From assembly GCF_001638985.1 (NCBI RefSeq), contig NW_017265156.1:186001-250000 (forward strand): a stretch of 64,000 nt of DNA. Direction: 5' to 3'. Shown here piece by piece: positions 28,731-39,614 of the stretch (position 1 is the stretch's first letter; each line of letters opens with the position of its first letter). Source of the stretch: Phycomyces blakesleeanus NRRL 1555(-). Lineage: Eukaryota > Mucoromycota > Mucoromycetes > Mucorales > Phycomycetaceae. Position numbers and translations under genes: made by a program. Below the pieces are notes generated by a model. It had not been told where the DNA came from, made no database searches, and was given only the letters and a program-made list of their open reading frames with translations.

Positions 28731-31700
28731 GGAATATAACATATTTATTTTATTTATTTTAATAAATCACAAAACGTACGATTCAATTTTATTTTTTATT
28801 TTAAAATAAAATAAAATAATAGTAAATATATATAAATATATATAAATATATATAGAGTATTAGTTGCTGCTGAGTCATAAGAAATACACACATCCCAATC
28901 CCCCCTCCCCCTCTTTTTTTTGTTACTTACTTCTTGATGGGTACCCATCTTATGTGTCCACAGGTCGAGAACCTTGTGCAATAGCTGGGCCTGTGCATCA
29001 GTAGGAACATCAGAACCGTCCTTCTGCTGGGACTGGCGTAAACCAGGTTCGCTTTCTTTTTTGGTCATCGAACCATGACTGGTCTGTGACCGCGCCGCGC
29101 GTAGAGTCAATACCTGAGACGTAAAAACATTGTCCTCCTTACGCCTAATACGTTCACAAATCTGTCGGTAATCATTGACAAGCGAGACTCCACGCGGCCT
29201 CCACGCCCCAAGACACTCATCACCCTTGATAGGACGAGCACCCGTATTCAACCGCCACAGCTGGCTAACACGTCGAGTCATTGGTGGCCGAAGATGAACT
29301 TGGAACATCCCACTGCATTTGGTGAGGTGCTTACTGGATCCCAGCAACTTTCGCAGCCGGGAGGCGCCAGTTGCATCCCGACCTTGTACCTGAACAGCAA
29401 TGTCCATACTAAACTGGATTGGCTTGGAGCACTTTTCGGCCTCTACTTCCCACTTCAACTGCAGCAATATTCGACTATTAGTAGGTGTCAATCGATTTAG
29501 GAACGTACAGTCGTGCTGTGAACTGTCCCATGCACCTTGACTACATAGTTGGCTCGTGCCATCTGACTTGTATGACACCTTTTGCCTAACCGACAGTTTG
29601 ATCTGTACATCTTCGTGAGCTGGCGAGGATATAATTCGACCCTTGTCATCCAGGCACCGCACACGCCCAATGGATGCCTTGGATATTCTATTCCATGCAA
29701 ACTGTTTTCCGGAAGAATGGGACAGTGTGATGGATATGCGACGCTGGAGCCCTTGGCGAAGTCCAAAGGTACCCTTGTCAAGTGTGTTTTGAGAGACGAC
29801 CTGGACTGGCATATAAGAACCATTGGGTGTCAATTCACACACCTGAACCCACGCAACAATATCATGTCGCTCAGATGCCAACAGCTCTTCTTCTGGTCTA
29901 TTCGGCGCAGGGAAAGGATGCAAATTTGAATGCGAATGCGAATGTGAATTAAGATGAGGGTTAAGATGATGATTAGGAACTGTGAGAGTGTCTGAGGTAG
30001 GAAAGTGATTAGACCGAACAGAGAGCTGGTCTACGAGCGATGGTTGAACAGAAAGCTGTTTTACAGATTGGAGGTATTCGAGCGATGGCTTTTCTCGCTC
30101 ATCATCCCATCGTTCGTGTTGAGAAAGCACTCGAGGCTGTGCTGTGCCGTAGATTTCAAAGGACACCATAGAGTGCATAAATAGATCGAGAACTCTTTCG
30201 GTCACCGTCATCGATATCTTCTGACTGTAGTCTAGCACAATCGAACCATTCTCAAACCCACTGGCAGGGTCTGTTGCAAACAGTTTTTCGGCACTTGAGT
30301 AGGCCGGAATACCTCCCAATGATGACAATCTGAATTGAACATGTACCTGCGAGAACTCGCTCTCACTCAGTCCACTGAGCTCCAACATCCGGATTTCAAA
30401 CAATATGCGCTGATTGATTTGTATTTTGCTCTCACTGGCTTTGAGCGGGTTTTCTTCTTCTCTTTCTCTTTCTCCTCCCGCTTCTTTATCTAAATCCCGC
30501 TCCAATGCACTTAACTCTGCCATTGGGGAGATTAAGACTCGTAACTTTCCTTTGACTCTGCCTGTCGAACGACAGACGACTTCCACACAGCTCTCATAGG
30601 GTTGGTGAAGAGCTAGATTTCGCACAGACACAGAGGCACTGCCGATAAAGCAGTACTTGGGACATGGGTTTTCGTAAAAGATATCTTCCACATTCAGGTG
30701 CTTACAATAGTTGGGCTTATCAATAAACTTGTACAGCTCTTGCATCTTGTGCAATCTTTGCTTCAATCGGCCAAGTGACCAAAAGTACATGGTCTGGTGC
30801 TTACGATCAATTACCCGCACGCCAATGCATGGCTTTTGTGATGATGTGAGCGATTTGTCTTCATCTGTGTTGAATTCATTGAAGCCCGAGGTTGGCTCCC
30901 AGCTTGACACCGGGCTCGAGAACTGGCCTTCTTCGATGATTGCAAACTGATACGTCACACGTTTGTTCATCTCGCGAGCGTAGATATTGGCCTCCTTGAG
31001 CATCATGGCGTGTGTCAAGACACTTTCGGCCATGGTCACGTACCGCAGTTTCTTCCATCGTTCAAGAACGCCCTTTAATAAAGCTGTCTGCGCGTCTGTG
31101 TAGATTGGAATGATACCTGAAGGGTAGCGTAAGGACATTCGTTTGATTTCGGCCTCAAAGTGTTTTTTTTGTGAGCGCATCTCCTTTTCAAACTCGTCTT
31201 TCATTCTCTGCTTCTCCTCAATTTCGGTGTAATCGATCGGTGACTCGGTGTACACACTCTCACGTCGGTTGTCGATGACCACTGAAGCTGTTGCTACTGA
31301 ACAAATTGCCGAGTCTTTCCCAGTCGAGGCGTCGTCATCGTCGTTGAGTAAGTCGGTCCTACTCTCGCACCGAATTTTGCGTATGTTGCGTGCACGGGCG
31401 ATCTCGTCATAAAGCTTTTCCAACTCATCATCATTAACGCCCGTAAAGCTCATGTCGGGAGAGTAGTAGTTTTTCATGGCTTCCAGACGAGCATCGCTCC
31501 AATCCATCGGCTCAGATCCCATCAGGCTCGCACTATCGGTGGGTGAGCATGGTCGCTCGCCTTCATCATCGAGTAGTGTGCAAGGCGAGGACGTACCGCC
31601 AGCTCTATTCCGTTCATGGACAATCTTTTGCAGATCTCGCTCGCGCCGGACTTCTTCGGGATGGTTGAACCGAAAGATGTGAAACCCACCAAGAATGATG

Positions 31701-34237
31701 CGGTAACCGCTTTTTAGCCGTTTTGGCTCTTCAATGCGGAGTCCGTTGACCATGGTAACTGATTTCGGGTTCGGGTGAACGGTGACAGTCCCGTTGGTGT
31801 TTACAAACGTACAGTGATCGTCTTGAATATTGGAACCTGTGAGTCGTATGTCGCCTGGCGCCTTGCTCTCATTGCGCCCTACACGTGTTGTGCCTGGCTT
31901 GAGCTGATACATCAGACACTCAGACATCAAAGGATCTTCATTGAGGTTTACGAGATGAGGAACTTTCTTGGGTGCATACACACCCACCGTATTGCGATGG
32001 ACAGCAATACCCAGTTCTTCTAGCGTGTTCTCGCGCTCCTTCTGGATTTCTTCTGTCTTTTTCAGCTTCTCCTCCCAGGTTTCGTTGAGATCGGCCAACA
32101 GCCTCTCGGAACTCTGGAGCTGATCAAGGATTTGTTTTTGGGTTACTTTTTTCGTTACTCCTTGACTGTCAACTATCTCAAACTCTTGAGTACTCAGAGA
32201 CATCGATTCGACCAAGGCTGCAGGAACATTTGTGGTAGTTATGACGCTATTTGCTGTACTACTGTTGCTTCTAGTTCCATTTGGCTGTTTGAAGGCACTG
32301 GCGGCAGACAGCTGTTCGACTACATCAGGAGCATAAACCCTCAAACGAGTTCGCAAGTTCTCCAATTCGTCTTTAAGTTCTCGGATCATCTTTGCATTTG
32401 GATCTTCGTTAACAACAGCCTTGTTCTGAATCTTCTTTGCTTGGTCTGCGTATCGAAGCGTACTTAAGGTTTCATCATAATCTGCTGGGGCAATGGCTGC
32501 TATCATGGCTGTTTTTGAATTACCACCAAGTGAATCCTTGAGAAGCCAAGTGAGGACCTATTTTTTTATTTGAAAAAATTAAGACTTTGTTATACCAAAA
32601 AAGAAAGAAGAAAAGTGAATTGTAGCTATAAAGCAATACTTACAGAATCACGATATGGAATAAACACTTCTTTGAGCTTCTTCCCTTTTCTGGCATCGTT
32701 AATAGATTGCTCTGCCAATCCTGAGATAACTTTTCCGAGAGTAGTAAGAGAGCGATTGATGTTTGCACCTTCCTTGAGACGAGCACCGGTTGCACCCGTA
32801 CTATTTGCGCGCTCACTTCCGGCAAGATCTACCAAACTGGGGGTAAAATTCATAAGAACGAAATTATTTATTTATTCATTTAAAAATATTAAAGAAGTAA
32901 ATTGTTATTATCGTTATTCTAGTTCATTTATTACCTGATTCTTGCGACTTTCTCGTTTTCTTGACCACTAGTTTCATCGATTCGTTTTTGGGTCAAAAAG
33001 ACAGTAAAGATTGCGTGTGATCTAGAGGAGGTTTCGTTCATATTGGTCGCAGCCACCGTTCTTGCCTTTACAAAAACAAATCAAAACAAAACAAAAAAGT
33101 TAGACATGTTTTTATATATATTTATGTATGTATATAAGAAAAAACTTTGGTGTCATCTTACCTTGTTACCTTCGTCCATAAGGTCATTGATGTTTTCAAA
33201 AGATGTGACAGCCAGGCGAGAGAGATCTTCGACATACGGTCCTGTGCTCGGATGTTCTCTGACCTTTAAGTTTCCTTTCATCTTTGGACTGAGAAGATCT
33301 CGAACTTTTTCGTTGTAGATTTCAATATATGACACTTCTGCGCGGTAAGTGACATCAGGATCTTTGTTATTCTGGATACGATTGAATAGCTCTAAGCAGG
33401 TACGTGGAATGATACCCTTGTCTTCTCCATATCCCATCTAGGTCAGAAAGTATGTATATATTAGCGTGTATATATATATATATATGTGTGTGTGTGTATG
33501 TGTGACTGAATTAGATTTACGTGAAAATTTCATTACCATGGAGTATGATTTTCCTGATCCTGTTTGACCATCTAAAATAAGCAGCTCGAATTCAATAACG
33601 AAATACATACAAAAGATCATAATAAAATCCAGCACTTTATCCTATCCTATTCTATTCTTGTTCTTTCTTTGCTCCTTCTGACTTTTCTTGTACATATTTT
33701 TTGTTTTGTTTTGTTTTAATATAACGTTCTGTCTTTTATTTATTTATTATATATATATATGCATGTCTGTCTATCCATTGATATGTAAGCTGCTCAAGCT
33801 TATCAGGCTCACTAAACTTACATGCAAAAATACAGCAATTGTAGCCACCAAATGCATGGTCTAGTAACTCTTCTCCTAGATCATTGTAGACCTTTTGCTG
33901 GTCGGCATAAGTCGGATCGGATTTGTCGGCTGACCAGTAAGACTTGTCAAACGTAAAGGCTTTTATATCCTCAGAGTCTTTTCCGGTACGTTGATCGCTC
34001 GGTCGACTGATGATCGTCTGATCGCCCTCCATGCGAATCAAGCCCTCAGCACCACGTGCGATTTCTACACAAAGTACATGAGTATTTCTTTTTTTTTTGT
34101 TTCTTTGATTTTTATTTGATTGGTGTCTTGATATATATATATGTGTGTGTGTGTGCGGGTGCGGGTGGGTGTTCCGGTTTACCTCTACTGTTAAGAGGAC
34201 GACATCGCACGACTACTTTGATATTGCCTCCGCTCAT
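28033..34237 (-). CDS. Kinesin-3 motor protein (UNC-104/KIF1 type)
   Basis: Microtubule plus-end motor carrying vesicles/endosomes. Ten exons: 34183-34237, 33822-34064, 33537-33571 (35 nt), 33162-33437, 32935-33065, 32644-32836, 28931-32557, 28525-28634, 28382-28468 and 28033-28303 (1675 aa; phases close). The motor domain shows [10 protein letters not shown], the P-loop [12 protein letters not shown] rebuilt across two splice sites, NETSSRSH (switch I), DLAGSE (switch II) and a Lys-rich loop (RKGKKLKE). A coiled coil and an FHA domain follow ([16 protein letters not shown]), then a KIF1-type central region. A C-terminal PH domain ([19 protein letters not shown]) binds membrane lipids. The ATG at 34237 gives [10 protein letters not shown], the family's usual start. 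Upstream in-frame ATGs appear to lie in a 5' UTR intron (34242-34325). Length and architecture match fungal UncA-type kinesins (~1630 aa). Confidence 0.97.
28695..28731. repeat. (ATA)n microsatellite in a kinesin intron
   Basis: About 12 ATA units inside the 28635-28930 intron of the kinesin-3 gene. Confidence 0.9.
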
Positions 34238-34899
34238 GGCGCTGGATGTGAATGAAGTGTTTGTGAGAATTTGATGCGGAGAATCCATGTCATTCATTAT
34301 CATTATTGTATACTTCAAATGTTACCTTTGGAATGATGGCGTCTGAGTAGGACGTTGCTACAGTTGTCTGTCGTAGGACTTATATATATATATATTTATA
34401 TATAAATATATATATAAAAATATATTTATATGTATATGTATATAGGTATGTATATATGTATGCGTATATGTATATTGTATATCGAATGTATCTAGCTGGT
34501 GTTGGTTCGTTCTGTAGGGTTGAGGTTGTTGTGTCTTGGTGTAGGCTGAGCTGGATGTAGAGTATTTCAAGTTAAAGGTAGAAAAGGAGTGTCTTCTTGT
34601 CACACAAGTGTCTGCAAGAAATAAATAAATAAATAAAATAATGTAAAAAGAAGAGGAAAGAAAAGAAACGATTAAAGAAGAGGCAAAAGAGCAAACACCA
34701 AGTTAACTCTGAGTTGAAAAAATCCAAAATGACCAAAAAAGAAACTCCAGTTGAACACGCCCCTTTCTTTTACACACACACACACACACACACTTAAACA
34801 CACTTAAACACGCTTACACATATACATGCTTGTAGATAATCCCTTTAGAATCTCATATGCCCGCTTGACACTACATATTACTATCCTCTTTATTTTCTC
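34238..34899. promoter_or_regulatory. 5' leader and promoter region of the kinesin-3 gene
   Basis: Includes a probable 5' UTR intron (minus strand, 34242-34325: GTAACA donor, CAG acceptor just before the start codon), a TA-rich tract (34381-34445) and a CA run (about 34775-34793). No other gene is seen. Confidence 0.45.
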
Positions 34900-34959
34900 A
34901 CTATAAAATGAAATAAAGGGTGCTTTCATTGATTTTATGTTCATAATGTGCTTTAGTTT

Positions 34960-35032
34960 TGGATGCGTCGCCCTGGGAGGGGTGATTTAGACCTACAGTG
35001 TGCTTTTGTAGGCCGCACCCTCGTCTAAAAAA
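34960..35032. repeat. GC-rich imperfect hairpin island
   Basis: A short GC-rich block in otherwise AT-rich DNA. It contains CCTACA/TGTAGG stems, TTTAGAC...GTCTAAA, and a GAGGGGTG/CACCCTC pairing that could fold as nested stems. It does not fit a tRNA or 5S rRNA. It may be a terminus of a repeat family, because the RT relic begins just downstream. Confidence 0.4.
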
Positions 35033-35061
35033 AGGGTTTCTAACCAGTTATGTATCGGAAC

Positions 35062-35188
35062 CAATAAGTTTTACGTTGATGATACTACCAAGATAAATTT
35101 AATATCAATACAAGTATCCTTACTCACTATTAATTCTTGGGAACTTAATCTACACAAATATAGCACTGGGTTTAATTACTCGACATAA
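35062..35188 (+). pseudogene. Reverse transcriptase fragment (YVDD box), LINE-like
   Basis: An open segment reads FYVDDTTKI, then a Leu/Ile-rich helix and WELNLHKYSTGFNYS before a stop. This matches the catalytic A/YxDD palm motif of reverse transcriptases and the following helix of non-LTR elements. There is no start codon and the flanks are closed in this frame, so it is a relic. Confidence 0.55.
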
Positions 35189-36837
35189 TTAAACCTACTT
35201 TTCCTTTCCTTTCTCTACTTCTTCCTCTTCTTCTTCCTCTTCCTCCTTTCAATTTTGGAACGAATGGATGAGTATATATGATTCCCTGTCAGCGCTTGTT
35301 TATTTATAGACTATACTATCTATGTGAATACAAGGTGCGTGTTCTTTATATTTTGTAGTATGTTGCAATATTATATGGTTTTAATACCAGGTGGTTTTCT
35401 CGTCTTGGAGAGGGACAGTGTATATCTAGACATGCAAAAAATGCTAGTATACATAAAACCAACGCCTAAATTCTGAACTCAATACTTGCTCGATCACAAA
35501 TAACATACTCGCAGGGAAGAATTCCGCAACCTAAACCCTAAAATTACGGATCTTATATACACGCAGCAGGTCTGGGCATTTATATCAGTATTATTCTTTT
35601 GGCTTGAAAGCTTGTTTACAAGAGAGCCTTTCTTATCATCATGTTATTTAAAAATAATTGAATATCAAACTTCTTACTGTCATAAAGGCTGTTTTTCGAA
35701 TCAATATTTTTAGAAATATAATTAAGTATCATTTTTTTTATTGGGGGATTTTTAGGTTATGAATGTGGTAATAATTCAGAATTAGATATCATTATATAAA
35801 TATAGATATTTATCAAGTAGAATATGATTAAGAGACTTTAGTACACAGGTTCTCAAGAGTAATGATGACACTTCCAAAAAAAAATTAAAATCAATATAAT
35901 TGTTCTTAGCATTGCTTTTGTCTCTGTAAAAACTAAAGTAGGCACTTAAGATTATATATACAGATAGATAGGTTTATTGGTAATATAAATGGTACCTATA
36001 TTCTGTAAAGAGTACATTCGAAAGAATATAGTAAGTATCCCAGAAGTAGTAGTATATACGACGTCACCAACAGGTGAGCAACAAACGGTGAAAACTTCCC
36101 GAGATCAGTTGCTTTATCTGATTTGTTTGTTTAGAAAATTTGGATATTTATTTTAGCTTTGAGGAATTCGTTGTTTAAGTACACAATTAGCTTTAATAGG
36201 TAGACAGAGAATTAAAGCTGTCTTAAAACCTCAAACCTTACCCTCAAATCCAGCAATCTTACGGAGACGACGTTTCCCGGTGGGGCATGACGTTTCTATC
36301 TAACCGGACTAATCGACGTGACTACCTGTCCGGGGCCCGGTGTCTTTCTCTAATCCTTCAGGGCAAAATGGTGTGTCCTGAAATTCATACAATATATTCA
36401 TTGTATGCCTTAGCTTCACTACTTTGTCCCCACACTTTGTGTTTATCTATATCTCCCCAGGAAACTAACTCTCATTCCTGTGAGAGTTACATTCGGTATT
36501 TTGGTAGCTTAATAATGGAATACTGTCGCATACGAAAAACAAATCCTGTATATTCAATTAATAGCCCTGAATTGAGACTTGACAATAAAGAAAAAACAAT
36601 TAGTTACAAATATACTATATCAATAGCCAGCTGTGCAGAAGATCATAAGGAGTTGTTGTCATTAAAGAGTGCCGCGATCTTGCTTGATATTTTGCTATTT
36701 ATTGGCCCTCTTACGCATATATATTACCAGAGGCTGAAAGCACCAGCTGGTAATTAATCTACACGCACCCTTTTTTGCAAAGCACAAAAGAAACTCTTTA
36801 TGAATATTTTGTAATCTGGCTGATATTAATTATTATT

Positions 36838-37133
36838 GTGGTATACACACCACAATTGAGTGAAGAACAGACCCCACAACCAAACACTGGTTCCTTCTTG
36901 CTAATGAACCTGGCAAGTTAACAATCTCCGGAACTGTTACACACCAGGCACACGTACACTACACACTCATACAGTGCAAACCAACCATTACACAACAGGG
37001 ATTCGAATTACAGGGATTCGAATAGTAGCAGATATAAACAATATTATTTTGTCTCTTTAATAAATAACACTCTCACAGTATCTACTTTTCCCATTATTGA
37101 GATACTAACCCATAAACAACCCCGAATACCTCA
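36838..37133. repeat. Third copy of the outer part of the 48-53 kb palindrome element
   Basis: Starts with GTGGTATACACACCACAATT and runs through ATCTCCGGAACTGTTACACA to the AATATTATTTT and CCGAATAC blocks. It is closely similar to the reverse complement of 52615-52899, the right arm's outer end. It contains a short internal tandem duplication (ACAGGGATTCGAAT, near 36999-37025). The shared terminus at 36838/52899 suggests a true element end. Confidence 0.8.
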
Positions 37134-37399
37134 ATTATAATACAAATAAATCCTTAGGGACCAGATAGAGTTATTAAATGCTGGCAAAAAGATCACGATT
37201 TGTGTTACAATAATAAAAATGTCGTCTCCCTAAAATTAGCGAAAGACAAGCTAAAAGGGTGTAAAGTTTCCTTGAGACATGTTCACTCGAGTGTAATAAA
37301 TCAAAAGTCGATCACAATTTTTGTTATTTTTTTTCATTTTCTTGAAGCATTATCAAAACATTCTTTTCTCTGTAAACCTACCAGAGCCTCATAAACAAA

Positions 37400-38090
37400 T
37401 AAACTAAAAACTCAAAATGACTCCACCACTCACTGGCACCGTAAACCCTAAAAAACGAAAGTGAGATGCATTCATGAGAGGCCGATTATAGATCAGTAGG
37501 AAAAGGAGACTACCCAGGAAGAAATCTCTAAAGCCTTTGAAATTTCTAGGAGTAATTTTAGAAATGGTGTAAGATTCTTCCGAGATAAAGGTGGTTCCAG
37601 GCCCTTGGCATGTCTAGGAAGGGAACCAAAGGTTACATAGAGAACCTAATCTGTCATGGTGCGCTCATTTCGTAGAGGGCTCTTCGTGTCAATTGGGGTC
37701 CAGCATCAGAGATTAGTAGCTGTGAGAATCTAAATTTTCTTGATCCAGTACTTTCTTCCCTGATATGAAAACCTGTCCAGAAATAATGTCAGGCATTTTT
37801 TATTCAAAGAGGATGGCCCACCATGCAATATCGTATAAGAAAGAGAGATGCCTTGTAGATAGCTTTGCCTTTTACCCTGCTCAGCGCCCGGATCTAAATT
37901 CTATTGAACATACTTGGGCTCACCTTACAAAGAAACTTTACAATAATAGAGAAAAATGAACGAACTTGGAAGAACCTGAAGCAGTGATCCACAAGACATG
38001 GTTGAAATAACATTTCAAATTCTGGAAAATTTGGTGAGCAGTATGCCAGATAAGACTTAAAGAAGTAATCACCAATTGTGATGACACAAT
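37400..38090 (+). pseudogene. Tc1/mariner (DDE) transposase relic
   Basis: With frameshifts and stops, the plus strand reads an HTH-like region (EISKAFEISRSNFRNGV, about 37515-37570). A later stretch gives FKEDGPPC and PAQRPDLNSIEHTWAHLTKK (37860-37950). The latter is the D..N.IEH.W signature of Tc1-family DDE transposases. Several frame changes separate the parts, so it is inactive. I could not fix its terminal repeats. Confidence 0.8.
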
Positions 38091-38214
38091 TCACTACTAT
38101 AGCTTCATACTCTTTCTCTTATATATATACTGAACTATGCTTTCTCGAAGTTTTGCTTTATTCTGAGCACATTATATTATCAACATTATTTAAAAGAAAA
38201 TATCGTCCATAATA

Positions 38215-38582
38215 GAGAACCCGTTGGGATGTGATATTTTCAAAGACTGCTAAAAAAAAATTATTAGTGAAACCCAGTCAAAAAAAAAGAAAAACTCAAC
38301 CACAGTTGATGAAAACATAAGTACTGTGACAAACATAAGAGAGATACATCTTAATAAACTTGACTTTCCAAGACTTTTTCTCTTAAGTAGATATATAGAG
38401 ACGACTCTTGACTATATTATGTTTATGTTTGAAGGTGAAGAAACAAGCTCAATTCTTAATAAAAACTTGGTGAGGAAATGGCCTCCCTCAGTAACATTTT
38501 ACATCTTTTCATTGGAATTTCAATCGCCGCGTAAAGCAAAAGTGAGTGAAAATTTAGAATTTTCACTCGACAACGGGTTCTC
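38215..38582. mobile_element. 368-bp MITE with TA duplication and internal perfect hairpin
   Basis: The left end GAGAACCCGTTG and the right end CAACGGGTTCTC are exact inverted repeats flanked by TA on both sides (38213-38214, 38583-38584). Near the right end GAGTGAAAATT-TAG-AATTTTCACTC forms a perfect 11-bp hairpin (about 38545-38569). The 93-residue open frame across this interval lies inside the element and is not a gene. Confidence 0.65.
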
Positions 38583-38590
38583 TAATATGC

Positions 38591-39614
38591 TTGAAAAATT
38601 ATTTTGAAAATTGGGAAACCGGCCCATGACCTATTAAACTCGAGTGTATGTATCGATACTGCTCCCATCAGGCTTAAGTATTCATTTGGTTGGTTTTAAT
38701 ACAAAACAAAAAAAAATAGGTGTGCAAAAGTCTTGGGTGTAAAAAATAAAAAGAGAATTGTTGATCGATTATAGGATATTATATGAATAGAGTAACCGTA
38801 TTTACACCATTGGCATGCAATATAAAGGAGCCGTAATTAGTTTCTTATTCTTTTTTCATAAGCTAAAAAATTATATATACATATATTAGCATCTTTATGA
38901 TAATATCTATAGTTCAGAGGCAGTGATATAAAGAGCCTCGAAATATAATATCCAATAATCCAATATAGAATATTCTTGTTATTTTTATTGTAATAGGGTG
39001 TGTGTGCTTTCTTTTTGTTTTGCTAAACTAAGCTTATGCGTGTATGGTGTACAAGTAATATGATTCTAATGTTAATAATAATAAGTTTAACGCCGGAGTA
39101 AAGAGGGGTGTATTTAATGTAATAGATTGAGACATGCTACTCATATATCTATAGTAAATTTCAACAACCCTGAATTTTATCCTACTGTCGTAAATATATA
39201 TATATATATACATTTATCTATACATATCACAAAAGAGAAGTCTAGAATATTTAGTGCTGAAGACACTAGTCTACTTTCCTAAATACTAGCACGTTCTTAG
39301 GCTATTATCTCTTTCAATATAGCATGGTATAAAATAATGTAGTATTGTTGATGATCATTTGAGTCCTTGAAGATTTGAGGGAACATTAAAAAAGAAGCTT
39401 GTGAGATCTATATCATATCAAATATTTATCAAAGCTCCAAATCTCGTGTAGTCTTAAATTGGTTTTCTAATTTGTTCATTTGGTCAATGTGTGTGTTTGT
39501 TTATATTGTATATTTGTATTTATATAAAAAAATGTGTATAAGTGAGTGTAAGTATGAGTGTGAGTGTGAGTGATGATAATTCAACACAAATGAAATATGC
39601 TATTTTTACAAGGT
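38591..39614. other. AT-rich downstream flank of the acyltransferase gene
   Basis: No gene seen. Contains TA and ATAT runs. The part nearest 39614 should be the 3' UTR and terminator of the minus-strand acyltransferase. Confidence 0.6.

Noticed and set aside
34238..34318. Upstream in-frame ATGs extending the kinesin N-terminus
   Set aside because: They fall in a likely 5' UTR intron (34242-34325), and the family normally starts at the motor domain with M-(S/A)-GGNIKV, which the ATG at 34237 provides.
36287..36757. 156-residue open frame on the plus strand
   Set aside because: No recognisable motif, lies in a belt of transposon relics, with an AT-rich second half. Length alone is not enough; conservation would be needed.
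38326..38607. 93-residue open frame
   Set aside because: Falls across a MITE with exact TIRs and TA duplication (38215-38582), including its hairpin, so it is not an independent gene.
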